Virus record (IMG/VR): IMGVR_UViG_3300044568_002419
Coordinates: 1-46,956 of that record
Direction: 5' to 3' (one strand)
Length of the DNA stretch: 46,956 bases
Source of the DNA: a virus
Made by a program: the position numbers and the translations under genes. Shown piece by piece: positions 16,125-24,417 of this stretch. The notes under the pieces were generated by a model. The model was given only the letters and a program-made list of their open reading frames with translations. It did not search any database and was not told the DNA's origin. Position 1 is the first letter of the stretch. Every line of letters begins with the position of its first letter.

Positions 16125-16500
16125 GGGTAATGATATCTTTCAAAAATTGGCGGTGAAATATCCGTTTATAACGCTGTGCGTTTACGCCAATGAAGAATAT
16201 GTGGGTGTAGTACAAAACAAAGACGATGCTGTCACAACCATCTATGATTTTGGTGCTGTGCTAACACAAGATGCCAAGTTAGAATACCTGGAATTGGCAG
16301 CCACCTGGTGGTGGGAGAGCAATCGTAGCATACCCATAAACATATTCCTGCGCGGTGAGTGGGACAAGTTTCGTCCTACATTGCGCACATTCTCCAACAA
16401 AGATCTTGAAATTTTACACGGCCCGGCTTGCAGTTTGATGGACATTGCTCGCAAAAAAACCAAGCGAAAATCAATCACACTTGTGCGGCGTCTTGATTGA
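16123..16500 (+). CDS. Conserved phage protein, unknown function
   Basis: A 125-residue protein on the plus strand, starting MGNDIFQKLAVKYPFITLCVY, with alpha/beta character (YANEEYVGVVQNKDDAVTTIY), a Trp-rich segment (ATWWWESN) and a basic C-terminus (ARKKTKRKSITLVRR). It is isolated between minus-strand genes: its start overlaps a late-type motif of the divergent gene and its last 26 nt overlap antisense with the following gene. No strong Shine-Dalgarno sequence. I do not recognise a family; coding character looks genuine, with no stop on this strand. Confidence 0.6.
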   Translation: MGNDIFQKLAVKYPFITLCVYANEEYVGVVQNKDDAVTTIYDFGAVLTQDAKLEYLELAATWWWESNRSIPINIFLRGEWDKFRPTLRTFSNKDLEILHGPACSLMDIARKKTKRKSITLVRRLD

Positions 16501-17581
16501 ACTGTGGATGTGTGCGCTCTAACTGCCGTATTGCAGTTTCAAATATTTTGAATTCTTGATCAAACAATGGACCCAAGTTCATAAAACGAGCACGATTATG
16601 CAGTCCAATTTGCTCTAGTTCTGCCCGATGTTTGTACCAATCAAACTGACCTAGACTTTGGACCAGATCAAATACTTTTCGCAGTCTTTGTTTATTGAAA
16701 GTCTTTAAATCATAACTTTCGTCCCACAGGCTGCTATAGGTTTTAAATCCCATGTCTCTGAGTCGTGACAAGTGTCCATGTGCTGATGCCAACACAAATG
16801 GCATGCCTAACATCAATGGTCGAATAACTTTTTCTGTAGTATAGTGAGTGGCAAAATCAAAATCGCTTTCCAATACCAGATTAAAGTAGGCCTGATCTAA
16901 CATGCGATTGGGCATACGTCCCACAATATGCAGATGTGGGTTTGGAATGTGTTGTGCAGAAGAGTCAAACCATTGTGCAAGATCTGGACCTGTATGAGCA
17001 AAATCTATCACGTCAAGATGATTGGCAGGTTGCCCTAAATCTTGTTGATTCAATCTAAATATAAAATTTTGATAAGACAATTCGGGTAACCAAGCAGCAA
17101 ACTGCTGACGATGCTGTCTTGGCACTGCATTAAAAGTCACAAACTGCATGGGCTTGGGATAGTCAAAGTGATACCTGCGATCTGTATAAAAAAATGCATT
17201 TTTGGTGCTACAGTGTAAATCTAGCATGTCTCCCAAGATAGACTCATAACAAATTAATGTATGATCAAGTGCAATGTTGATTAACCTATTAGGGTACGAT
17301 CCGCTAAAAATAATGTAGTGTTTGTTTTTTGGCAAGTTATTTAATGCCCCTACCTCTATCTCTTTGAGACCTTCTCTTAGATCAATGCCCACTACAGGTA
17401 AAGGATCATTGTCAATAAGGTCACTATCTTGTCGTGCGTAAATTTTAATAGCATTGTCATCCATTCCAGACACCATTGCTGCTGGCACATGTGTGCCAGA
17501 CAGATTTTGAAACTGTACCCATGATTGATAACGTTGGAAAAAATTTCCAACATGAAAACCTAGACGACAAAACTTTATCAT
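16475..17581 (-). CDS. Glycosyltransferase-like phage protein (family A, copy 1)
   Basis: A 368-residue protein. The C-terminal part shows the same set of motifs as the plus-strand gene at 35050-36042: FNLVLESDFDFATHYTTEK, then RPLMLGMPFVLASAHGHLS, then DMGFKTYSSLWDESYD. In glycosyltransferase families of this layout (fucosyltransferase/GT-B like), the EK-x-x-x-P-x-x-x-x-x-PF segment binds the nucleotide sugar. Probable cytoplasmic transfer of a sugar to an unknown acceptor (inference). Sits upstream of nothing obviously glycan-related, away from the main island. Stop overlaps the convergent gene by 26 nt; its ATG overlaps the stop of the next gene by 4 nt (ATGA). Confidence 0.7.
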   Translation of the reverse strand: MIKFCRLGFHVGNFFQRYQSWVQFQNLSGTHVPAAMVSGMDDNAIKIYARQDSDLIDNDPLPVVGIDLREGLKEIEVGALNNLPKNKHYIIFSGSYPNRLINIALDHTLICYESILGDMLDLHCSTKNAFFYTDRRYHFDYPKPMQFVTFNAVPRQHRQQFAAWLPELSYQNFIFRLNQQDLGQPANHLDVIDFAHTGPDLAQWFDSSAQHIPNPHLHIVGRMPNRMLDQAYFNLVLESDFDFATHYTTEKVIRPLMLGMPFVLASAHGHLSRLRDMGFKTYSSLWDESYDLKTFNKQRLRKVFDLVQSLGQFDWYKHRAELEQIGLHNRARFMNLGPLFDQEFKIFETAIRQLERTHPQFNQDAAQV

Positions 17582-18141
17582 TGATTTAGAAGATTCATAT
17601 GTAATGCTACTAGGGCTGCGTAGGAAATTGCGTGGCTTTTCTTAAATGTATATCCGCGGCTGTCGTCTCCATTCCACACTTCGGCAAACACTTCTGTCCA
17701 AGATCGATTCTGCAAGTGTGCTTTGCCCGGTCGAATAACTGAAATAAACGCTGCCATTCTGGGTATTGAATCTGGCTGCATTGACAGCATTAGGTCTGTA
17801 TAATTGCCCACATGCACCAACTGCTTGGTCCAGTCAGTGTCTGTCCATAGTCGCTGCCAAGGCGGTGTTGCTGCCAACATAGCCGTATAGTGTGCAGGGT
17901 CACGGATCAACTGATACACACTCATGTTCAGTAAGTCTATCTTGAAGTATCCACGCTGTTCCGCTGACTCATAGTCTATGGCTGCACAGCCATTGGGTAT
18001 GTCTTTAGGAATGTCTGTGACATAGATACCCGAATTGTGCTTACGCACTTGACCTTGATGCAGTTGCCGTGCGGCAGTGTGCTGGATCAATTTCAACACA
18101 GCCGTTCTGTCCGGCACATCAATGTCAATGTCTGCACTCAT
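17578..18141 (-). CDS. Miniature DNA polymerase III alpha (DnaE/C-family)-like protein
   Basis: A 187-residue protein carrying, in the right order, short blocks of bacterial DnaE: ADIDIDVPDR (residues 3-12; like the P-D-I-D-I-D-F catalytic strand with two of the three metal-binding aspartates), KHNSGIYVTD (34-43; like the HAsGVV block), DYESAEQRGYFKIDLLNM (about 56-73; like the block with the third catalytic aspartate, K67/D69 here), SIPRMAAFISVIRPGK (about 125-140; like ALYRPG), and TFKKSHAISYAALVAL (about 165-180; like FNKSHAAAYAL). DnaE is about 1160 residues, so PHP, thumb, and tail domains are absent. It could be an active compact polymerase, a DNA-binding accessory or an inhibitor. T4-like phages otherwise use a family-B polymerase. 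It overlaps both neighbours by 4 nt. Confidence 0.7.
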   Translation of the reverse strand: MSADIDIDVPDRTAVLKLIQHTAARQLHQGQVRKHNSGIYVTDIPKDIPNGCAAIDYESAEQRGYFKIDLLNMSVYQLIRDPAHYTAMLAATPPWQRLWTDTDWTKQLVHVGNYTDLMLSMQPDSIPRMAAFISVIRPGKAHLQNRSWTEVFAEVWNGDDSRGYTFKKSHAISYAALVALHMNLLNQ

Positions 18142-18497
18142 TTTGAGTCAGTGTCACAAAGTGCAGTCACAACTTGCAGTTTCTCTCGGGCCAGTTGAAC
18201 TACTGCCAAGGCATCTGCTACTGCGGGATGCTTGTCTGCCATGGCAGCAATGCGCCATTCTTCATCACGCTTGACTCGTGCCCAATCCAACAGGGTTTCG
18301 GCGTCTGATGAGAGTGAAATCATAGGATGTGCTGAGTGAATCTGCTGCCACGAATTGCCATCGTTTACTTCCAAACAGTTCATGCTGGGGTTCCATCGCA
18401 CCATGCCTGCACCGCTAGCACCTGGACTGATGTATGGATTGGTGTTCATGCCACCAGACACTTGAATGTATTTGCTGCCGCTAATATTTCTAATCAT
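18138..18497 (-). CDS. Conserved phage protein, possible virion component
   Basis: A 119-residue protein starting MIRNISGSKYIQVSGG, with a Gly/Pro/Asn-rich beta N-terminal half (PYISPGASGAGMVRWNPSM followed by CLEVNDGNSW) and a helical C-terminal half ending KLQVVTALCDTDSK. The N-terminus resembles a small fibre-tip or trimerisation fold common among phage structural proteins, but I cannot assign a family. The ATG overlap with the DnaE-like gene (ATGA at 18138-18141) suggests coupled expression. Not a known enzyme. Confidence 0.6.
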   Translation of the reverse strand: MIRNISGSKYIQVSGGMNTNPYISPGASGAGMVRWNPSMNCLEVNDGNSWQQIHSAHPMISLSSDAETLLDWARVKRDEEWRIAAMADKHPAVADALAVVQLAREKLQVVTALCDTDSK

Positions 18498-18498
18498 G

Positions 18499-19170
18499 CT
18501 ACCATCCTGCCTTGTTCAATATATCCTTTGCATACTCCTGATCGGCAGGATAGTTGTGAAACTTCTTTTGCCACACATCTGAGTCAATGTAAGGCCATAC
18601 CATGCTGATCTGATCAGGCGTGAGTTCACTCAAGAACTGTTGTCCGGACTCCGAATTGTAAATCACCCAAGGTGATATTCTACCAGTTGTGACTGCATAG
18701 CACATGGCTGGAGTGCTGCCATATCTCAAGCAGTCCTGTGGCTGTGCTGAATTCTTTTCTGCCCAGTCCATGCCAAACTCCACTGCTCGTGCCAGTGCAT
18801 CATTCACATTCTCCACGGGCAAATGCTGTATGAGATATTCTGTGTACAGTTGATCACTTGCCCAACGATCAATCTTTTTGTTGTTTTTCAACAGCCACTC
18901 AAGAAACTGCTTGGGATTGATGGTTCGTGTGCTCACACAATAGCGTCCAAACTTCACAAACCCGCGATAGTAAGGTGAGTCAGCAAAGTCATCAAACGTT
19001 TTGAGTTTAGCCGACCCTTGGCTCATTTCATAAAAGCGTATGTAGGCTTGAAAACCCAGTTCCACTCCACGCTCTGCTCGTTCTTGTCTGCGCCTTTTGG
19101 GCTCGCACACATGCACTGCCAAAGAAGTTTCTTTGATAAAGTCTTTCTTGCAGTATTGGCATTGTGTCAT
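18499..19170 (-). CDS. Zinc-finger protein of unknown function
   Basis: A 223-residue protein. Residues 4-22 form a C-x2-C-x(n)-H-x-C zinc-binding finger (CQYCKKDF then HVCE), suggesting nucleic-acid or protein binding. It is followed by a basic RRRQERAERGVELG helix and a long helical region. The rest (for example GFVKFGRYCVSTRTINPKQF and YGSTPAMCYAV) matches nothing I can name. It overlaps the gp62-like gene by 4 nt, so it lies in the replication-linked operon. A transcription or replication accessory role is possible but unsupported. Confidence 0.65.
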   Translation of the reverse strand: MTQCQYCKKDFIKETSLAVHVCEPKRRRQERAERGVELGFQAYIRFYEMSQGSAKLKTFDDFADSPYYRGFVKFGRYCVSTRTINPKQFLEWLLKNNKKIDRWASDQLYTEYLIQHLPVENVNDALARAVEFGMDWAEKNSAQPQDCLRYGSTPAMCYAVTTGRISPWVIYNSESGQQFLSELTPDQISMVWPYIDSDVWQKKFHNYPADQEYAKDILNKAGW

Positions 19171-19637
19171 TTGGAATCGTCGCCGGAGTCTTTTGAGTAT
19201 TGTTTGATTTCTTTGTCTGATACAATCTGCATCATCACTTCTATCTCGTCGTCTTTGTAGTGTGGATACATTGCTACCAATGCCTTACGTTTAGCACTAG
19301 CCCCTGGTTGTTTTTTCTTGGGTGCAATCCAAGGATGTCTAAGTGTGCCTAGATCTGGGCTGACTGAAGTGGCCATGAGCCATTGCAGTTTTGGATGTTT
19401 TGACACGTTAAAAAAATGCTTGTTCAGTCGTTCGTTGGTGGCAATTACATAGAACTCCTGCAATTCTCTTGAACCTTCAACTGCTGATCCCCAACGTATC
19501 ATGAGATAGTTTGAAAACTTTTTGCGTTCTTCAGGAGTGAGATCGTCGTAAAATGATCTAACTTTACAGTCAAACATCTTCATCTCATTGGCAATGGTCA
19601 GTTTATCCAATTTGTAATGTCTCTTTGTATACATCAT
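19167..19637 (-). CDS. gp62: Sliding-clamp loader small subunit, T4 gp62-like
   Basis: A 156-residue basic protein with features I associate with marine T4-like gp62 (clamp-loader subunit that with gp44 loads the gp45 clamp): FYDDLTPEERKKFSNYLMIR, then SRELQEFYVIATNERLNKHF, and SKHPKLQWLMATSVSPDLG with a following HPWIAPKKK. The C-terminus is long and charged. Possible starts are TTG 19658 and ATGs at 19637/19634; I chose 19637. Its first 35 nt overlap the end of the radical SAM gene. No gp44 or gp45 is recognised in the window, so the assignment rests on sequence recall. Confidence 0.65.
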   Translation of the reverse strand: MMYTKRHYKLDKLTIANEMKMFDCKVRSFYDDLTPEERKKFSNYLMIRWGSAVEGSRELQEFYVIATNERLNKHFFNVSKHPKLQWLMATSVSPDLGTLRHPWIAPKKKQPGASAKRKALVAMYPHYKDDEIEVMMQIVSDKEIKQYSKDSGDDSK

Positions 19638-20661
19638 GTTTGACGGGTAAACTGTCAAACCAGTTTTCGTTTCGGTAGTTGTCTTGAATCATTTGTCGAG
19701 CCAAGAAGCGATACCAGTTAGTTGCATTATAACGCTGATTGCGCAAAGCGTCAACTGCTCCTTGCATGTTGATATGTTTGGCAAATTTGGATTGCTCTAG
19801 CATTTTGATCAATGAAGGGCGAAATTGTTCTGGAATGCTTCCTAGTCCAATAACAGAATCCACATTGGCCAACACTGGTTCAAATTGATCTGGGGTCAAC
19901 CAGACAAAGTATTCTAATAGCTCGGGTAACCACCAAATATTGATAGCACTGATTACAGTAGCAATTCTAATATTGCAGTTTGGTTGTGTAAGAACCCATT
20001 TTAAATTACGTTCTACCGTGTTCCATTCACTGCCACTGCGCACTATGCCAGCATACTTGCCCACAGCATCTATGCTTGCATGAACATTAATGCGGCTGAA
20101 TGAAGGCCACAAATCTTTAACATGTTTTGATTTGGCACCTAACACAGTCATGTTGGTGCTGTACATTATAGCAGGGTCGGCGCCTTGCGCAATTAGTTTT
20201 TCAAGCACTTGATAATGTTGCGGATTCAACAATGGTTCGCCACCTGCAAAATAAATTTGTTTGCACTCACTTAGGTCCATGTCTGCAACATCAATTGGAT
20301 TGTACAAACTTATGTCATCTACTCCGGCTTCGCTCGACCAACTGGTACTGAATCCTGGCCCACAACTACGGCATTTTAAATTGCAAAGATTGTTGTTGCG
20401 AAAATCTAAAAAATGTATCTTGTGTGTTTTGTAGTCTGTTTTATACTCGCTATACATTCCGCGCCACCCTAACTCACCCGGAGGACAAGGATTGGCGCAT
20501 TCTTTTGGAACCTCACCGCGTAAGAATGCTCCACCAACTGTCTCGGTCATTTCTTCGCGACTGTTGAATTTGGCACCGCCCCATGCACAGCAAGGAGTAT
20601 ATTTGCCGCCCGGCATGTAACTTACGCTAGTCCAAGGTGCTTTGCAATAAATTTTATTCAT
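19603..20661 (-). CDS. Radical SAM protein with N-terminal cysteine region (copy 3)
   Basis: A 352-residue protein. N-terminus MNKIYCKAPWTSVSYMPGG (Cys6 and a PW) then YTPCCAWGG (Cys24-Cys25), C55 and C59 (ECANPCPPGELGWRG), then the radical SAM core motif Cys93-x3-Cys97-x2-Cys100 (LCNLKCRSC) and a GGEPLL SAM-contact motif. The N-terminal C-PW-G-CC layout is the best match in this window to the twitch/SPASM-associated family. YSTNMTVLG and VHASIDAVGKYAG are barrel strands. The substrate is unknown. The ATG overlaps the next upstream stop (ATGA, 20658-20661), and its end overlaps the gp62-like gene by 35 nt. Confidence 0.87.
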   Translation of the reverse strand: MNKIYCKAPWTSVSYMPGGKYTPCCAWGGAKFNSREEMTETVGGAFLRGEVPKECANPCPPGELGWRGMYSEYKTDYKTHKIHFLDFRNNNLCNLKCRSCGPGFSTSWSSEAGVDDISLYNPIDVADMDLSECKQIYFAGGEPLLNPQHYQVLEKLIAQGADPAIMYSTNMTVLGAKSKHVKDLWPSFSRINVHASIDAVGKYAGIVRSGSEWNTVERNLKWVLTQPNCNIRIATVISAINIWWLPELLEYFVWLTPDQFEPVLANVDSVIGLGSIPEQFRPSLIKMLEQSKFAKHINMQGAVDALRNQRYNATNWYRFLARQMIQDNYRNENWFDSLPVKHDVYKETLQIG

Positions 20662-20954
20662 TGTGTTTTAGTCAGTTTATAGATCATTATAGCACGTTCT
20701 AGTGCATCTTGTAAAGTGGGATTGGTACGAGCTTCTCGCCGAATTTTGCCCCACAGATTATCTTCCATCATGTGATCGTGCAATGGTCGGCCGTCGCTGG
20801 TTCGTTTATCGTATTTGATTTGGTGACCAGTTATGGGATCATATGCATGGCCTATTAACTTACGATCAGCAGGGTCAGCACCAAACTCTCGGGCATACAC
20901 TTCATTACCGTTGCGTTCGTAGATGTATGTGGCACCTGGTTTAAGGGTTCCCAT
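20658..20954 (-). CDS. Conserved phage protein, unknown function
   Basis: A 98-residue protein starting MGTLKPGATYIYERNGNEVYAREFG, with two beta hairpins then a helical C-terminal half (LWGKIRREARTNPTLQDALERAIM). Similar short proteins of this opening occur in marine T4-like phages as far as I recall. No function. It overlaps the gene on each side (4 nt with the radical SAM gene, 14 nt with the 47-residue gene), so it is probably co-translated. Confidence 0.65.
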   Translation of the reverse strand: MGTLKPGATYIYERNGNEVYAREFGADPADRKLIGHAYDPITGHQIKYDKRTSDGRPLHDHMMEDNLWGKIRREARTNPTLQDALERAIMIYKLTKTQ

Positions 20955-21084
20955 ACTGGTAGCCGTATTGCAAATGCGCCCATCGCAGGAATCGCTCTAG
21001 TCCTTCACGATCGTCCGGATAACTTTCCAGATATACTCTGGCCAAGCGATTGATAATTTCAAATATTTCTGGTTCGGTATACAT
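20941..21084 (-). CDS. Small helical protein (47 residues)
   Basis: A 47-residue protein MYTEPEIFEIINRLAR... with two amphipathic helices and an aromatic tail (HLQYGYQYGNP). The ATG at 21084 is preferred over a longer in-frame reading from 21153 because CAGGAT lies just upstream and the longer form would overlap the methyltransferase. Function unknown. It overlaps the following gene by 14 nt. Confidence 0.55.
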   Translation of the reverse strand: MYTEPEIFEIINRLARVYLESYPDDREGLERFLRWAHLQYGYQYGNP

Positions 21085-21103
21085 TATAAAATCCTGCACT
21101 GTT

Positions 21104-21700
21104 TTAATTATTAACTGTGAAATGAAAAATTGGCGCACCTGGTCCTCGGGCATTATTAGGATATTGGGACTGCGTAATTAGTCTATACCCTAAATTATAA
21201 AAAGTTGTAATCATTATTTCATTATCAATATTGATAACTATGTTACAAGTTTTCATGTCATTAGTTGTATATCTCATACCAGGAACATTTGATGGTTCAT
21301 TGCGCCATTCAAATGCAGGACTTAGATTATCAATTACAACGTCGTTGGGCCTACAGTGATTTACTAGTTCTTCTATAACTAGCAGTGGCGCCGGACTATG
21401 GTATATCACGCCTAACATTAACGCCACATCCACAGCACCAACTTTGTCAAAATCTTTATGCATGTCTCCGTGGATTACTTGTGCTTGAGGAAATTTCTCT
21501 CTTATTAAATCCAATGAAAAACTATTAGACTCCAATAGAGTTAATTTTTTTGGATTGTGTTGAACTACCAGTTCAGTAATCCAGCCATCAAAGCAACCCA
21601 CTTCTAACACATCTTTGTTGCCGCATATGACTGACAAAAAGTTATCATTTAGAAATTTACACTTGTTAAAATGTTGGTCTTCTGCCGAATGAATTATCAT
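21104..21700 (-). CDS. Class I SAM-dependent methyltransferase
   Basis: A 198-residue protein with a Rossmann methyltransferase signature DVLEVGCFDGW (motif I, glycine loop), KLTLLESNSFSLDLI (motif II), a predicted DVALMLGVIYHSP post-motif IV segment, and a later RPNDVVIDNLS strand. It starts MIIHSAEDQHFNKCKFLND at 21700, where ATG and the upstream stop overlap as TAATG. The catalytic target (small molecule, sugar, nucleic acid) cannot be told. Methyltransferases of this type are frequent in the glycan island too, so a glycan or peptide role is possible. Confidence 0.8.
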   Translation of the reverse strand: MIIHSAEDQHFNKCKFLNDNFLSVICGNKDVLEVGCFDGWITELVVQHNPKKLTLLESNSFSLDLIREKFPQAQVIHGDMHKDFDKVGAVDVALMLGVIYHSPAPLLVIEELVNHCRPNDVVIDNLSPAFEWRNEPSNVPGMRYTTNDMKTCNIVINIDNEIMITTFYNLGYRLITQSQYPNNARGPGAPIFHFTVNN

Positions 21701-22200
21701 TACCAAGCCTTGTTGTAGTCCACAATCTCGCAATTGCGGCTTACGTCTTTGACAAAATACACACAGTCAGGGTCTGCACCGTCACTTACAGGCACAGCCA
21801 GCAGTTGACCATTCTTGAGTTTGGGTGCATACCATGACACTTCGTGATACACATCTAAGATTTCAATGTCAGGAAAGCTGGGACGGAAACTGGTCAGTGG
21901 ATTGAATTGGAATACTTTAAATCCACGATCGTTGATTGATGTGAGTGGCAACACTTCTAAGTCACCTACATCAGGTTCACCAATTAGTATCTGCCAATCC
22001 ATAGGCATCTTTATAGTGTGCTCCCCTATACGTAGCACAAGAGCAGGAGCATTGAAGCTCTCCAAAAAGATTAAGGGTATAAAATGATAGTCTGGGTCTG
22101 CTGGATTTGAATTGTCTAATATAGCAAAACGCATGTCATCTATTTCTTCAGGCAGGTGATCTAAATCGTAAGTGGCATTGTCTAGTGTAAGTATTCTCAT
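21700..22200 (-). CDS. Conserved T4-like protein with its own leaderless promoter
   Basis: A 166-residue protein rich in beta strands, starting MRILTLDNATYDLDHLPEE. Typical segments are KMPMDWQILIGEPDVGDLEV, LTSINDRGFKVFQFNPLTSF and PKLKNGQLLAVPVSDG. I recall relatives of this family in marine T4-like phages but no function. A TTGACT-N17-TACACT promoter sits upstream (22207-22235) with the -10 box 6 nt from the ATG and no ribosome site. Transcribed with the downstream methyltransferase. Confidence 0.7.
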   Translation of the reverse strand: MRILTLDNATYDLDHLPEEIDDMRFAILDNSNPADPDYHFIPLIFLESFNAPALVLRIGEHTIKMPMDWQILIGEPDVGDLEVLPLTSINDRGFKVFQFNPLTSFRPSFPDIEILDVYHEVSWYAPKLKNGQLLAVPVSDGADPDCVYFVKDVSRNCEIVDYNKAW

Positions 22201-22206
22201 AATTGT

Positions 22207-22235
22207 AGTGTATAGGGTTTTGTCATAAAAGTCAA
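22207..22235 (-). promoter_or_regulatory. sigma70-type promoter, predicted leaderless
   Basis: TTGACT (22230-22235 as AGTCAA on the plus strand), 17-bp spacer, TACACT (22207-22212), 6 nt to the ATG at 22200. Confidence 0.7.
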
Positions 22236-22945
22236 GTCCAATCTAATGTAAGATCAAATAATATTTGACAAAACTCTTCGTGTGCCCAAGCAGGATTGTG
22301 TGTTGCAGTATAACGAATTGGTGTTTCCCAATTTGATGGGCCGTACGGCATGGCATAAGGGGTTTGGGCTGTTAATGGCCATACGCGATCAACCCAGTTC
22401 CACTCATGTTGTGACATCCATCCAGGAATCAATACAAAAGGAATGTTGGATTTTTTTAGTTGTTCCAAGCCATTACAAATCATGTAGTAATCTTTCTGTG
22501 ATTGTAAAGCAGGATTATGCAGGCAAGAAATATAATGTTTAAGTGCGGTAAGTGTTGACTCGCTTAGTAAATCAGTGTGCTGTTTTTCAATTAAATTGTT
22601 AAACGTGTCTGAAATTACTTTTACATCATTGGAGGTTACATGTTGTTCGGCAGCACATTTATAGTTGCGATAATCAATGTTATCTAATTGATATAATTGG
22701 TGCTGGACGCCTAATGAAATATCAAAGCGATCTGAACTGGTAAGTCCTACTACAATATAGTCAGCTTGTTCATTTATGGCACGATCTATTTGTAGACGAA
22801 TACAAAAATTGGTAGCGCCCGGTCTAGCCAAACTAACATGAGTGAAGTTTCTACGTCGGGCGTACAGTTCACTGAAACTGATAATGCTGTCATCCGGAAA
22901 GTCAGTGGTCATAAAACTGTCACCCAAACTAAAAAACTTTTTCAT
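22232..22945 (-). CDS. SGNH/GDSL-type hydrolase-like protein
   Basis: A 237-residue protein starting MKKFFSLGDSFMTTD. G8-D9-S10 matches block I of SGNH esterases (nucleophile Ser10). A block-III-like segment follows in NEQADYIVVGLTSSDRF (GLTSSD in place of GxND), and near the C-terminus is THNPAWAHEEF, where His could be the catalytic base. SGNH enzymes remove acyl groups from sugars or lipids; in phages such proteins often act on O-acetylated glycans. It overlaps uvsW by 4 nt (ATGA), an unusual neighbour for a hydrolase. The GxND block is degenerate, so activity is uncertain. Confidence 0.65.
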   Translation of the reverse strand: MKKFFSLGDSFMTTDFPDDSIISFSELYARRRNFTHVSLARPGATNFCIRLQIDRAINEQADYIVVGLTSSDRFDISLGVQHQLYQLDNIDYRNYKCAAEQHVTSNDVKVISDTFNNLIEKQHTDLLSESTLTALKHYISCLHNPALQSQKDYYMICNGLEQLKKSNIPFVLIPGWMSQHEWNWVDRVWPLTAQTPYAMPYGPSNWETPIRYTATHNPAWAHEEFCQILFDLTLDWT

Positions 22946-24411
22946 TTTATCTTCATCCATTCTAGTTTTTCTTGGGTAAAAGGATAGTTGGCTTCTTTGT
23001 AGAATTGTTTGCGTTTGGTCAAGTGGCGCTTGGCAAATTTACAGGTTGAAGTTATGTCCCAGATTTGAACATGGTCTTTGTCTTCGGCTTTTCTTATGCC
23101 GCGTCCAATGCTTTGGATAACGCGGACAAAACTTTTCCCGGGTTCCACAAGAACCAAATTAAAAATCCTAGGGATATTAATACCCACAGCGGCAACACCA
23201 TAGGTAGCCACAATAATCTTATCAACGCTGTCCGCCACTTCGTCATACTCGTCTTGTCTATCTTTTGCTTTGGTTGCGCCTGACACAAACACTGCACGTT
23301 CGCCCAGTCTCTCTACTAACTGTCGACCACACTCAGTTCTGTCTACTAATACTAGTGTGTTGCCTGTTTCATTTACATGGCGTATGAGTTCACTCATAGC
23401 ATCCAGTCTGCCCGACTCTTCCAACAAGTATTTAAGCTCGCTTTGGTAGTTGGAGTATTCAACATGATCCTGTAACTGCACAATGTTCACATGGCACTGC
23501 GCCAACACACCTTGTTGTTGCAGTTCATTGGCGCTGAGCTTGCTGATCACTGGGCCTAGGCTCACTAGCAATGCCTGGCTTTCAAACTTCTCTTTGGGCA
23601 CTGTGCCAGTCAATCCCCAACGAATTGGCACTCTAGCCATCACGCTGGTCAGTAGAGTTTTGAGTGCATCTGCTTTGGCCATGTGTACTTCGTCCACCAT
23701 CACACACACCACATCCTCAATAAAGTCCTGGATGGTTGCGATACCCACACCTGCCTTGGTATTCTTTAGCAGTACATTCAAACTCTGCCAAGTGCAGATG
23801 GTATGTGTACGTCCGTGTTCTTTTCTGTCGCCAAAGTAAACACCCACATCCAGGCCAAGATTCACATAGTCTTTTTCAGTTTGTGTAACTAGACTCTTGT
23901 TGGGCACAATCACAATTGATCGTCCATATGGCTCTATACTGGCACTCAAGGCTGCTGTCATTATAGTCTTGCCTGCACCTGTGGCCACTTCCTGTATGCA
24001 TTGTGGGTTGGTCAAGAAGTTGTTTACAATTTCTACCTGGTAGTCACGCAATGTGATGGGTTGTCCTTCTGCAGGATGTCCTTTAGGCCAAGTCTTGTGT
24101 GCAAACGTTTGTTCTGTAATTTGAGCAAACTCAAATGTAGTAGAGTATTCTCTTTGATCATCCAGTTCGATATCGTAGTTGTAGCGTTCCAGGATGGGCA
24201 TGATCTCTGGCAAAAGATTGGTATACGTTGAACCGCCCAATTGGAAGTAACTGACTTTGCCATCCCACCGTCCCAGCCTCACTGCTGGTAGATATCTTGC
24301 ATAAGGTACATCATACTTAAACGCATTGACCAGGGCCTTGCGCACATCCAGATCGATACCCTCTAGTTTGATGTTTACTTCATCTCGAATTTGTATGGTG
24401 CATCGTTTCAT
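22942..24411 (-). CDS. uvsW: DNA/RNA helicase UvsW
   Basis: A 489-residue superfamily 2 helicase of the UvsW type, which unwinds branched DNA and R-loops in late T4 replication. Features: an N-terminal beta domain (PYARYLPAVRLGRWDGKVSY), LRDYQVEIVN with the Q-type motif, Walker A ATGAGKT at about 143-149, DEVH (motif II) at about 237-240, GLTGT (motif III), then AATYGVAAVGINI and SIGRGIRK motifs V and VI in the second RecA domain. Length fits T4 UvsW (502). The ATG at 24411 is 6 nt from a -10 box and lacks a Shine-Dalgarno. Confidence 0.95.
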   Translation of the reverse strand: MKRCTIQIRDEVNIKLEGIDLDVRKALVNAFKYDVPYARYLPAVRLGRWDGKVSYFQLGGSTYTNLLPEIMPILERYNYDIELDDQREYSTTFEFAQITEQTFAHKTWPKGHPAEGQPITLRDYQVEIVNNFLTNPQCIQEVATGAGKTIMTAALSASIEPYGRSIVIVPNKSLVTQTEKDYVNLGLDVGVYFGDRKEHGRTHTICTWQSLNVLLKNTKAGVGIATIQDFIEDVVCVMVDEVHMAKADALKTLLTSVMARVPIRWGLTGTVPKEKFESQALLVSLGPVISKLSANELQQQGVLAQCHVNIVQLQDHVEYSNYQSELKYLLEESGRLDAMSELIRHVNETGNTLVLVDRTECGRQLVERLGERAVFVSGATKAKDRQDEYDEVADSVDKIIVATYGVAAVGINIPRIFNLVLVEPGKSFVRVIQSIGRGIRKAEDKDHVQIWDITSTCKFAKRHLTKRKQFYKEANYPFTQEKLEWMKIK

Positions 24412-24417
24412 TGTAGC

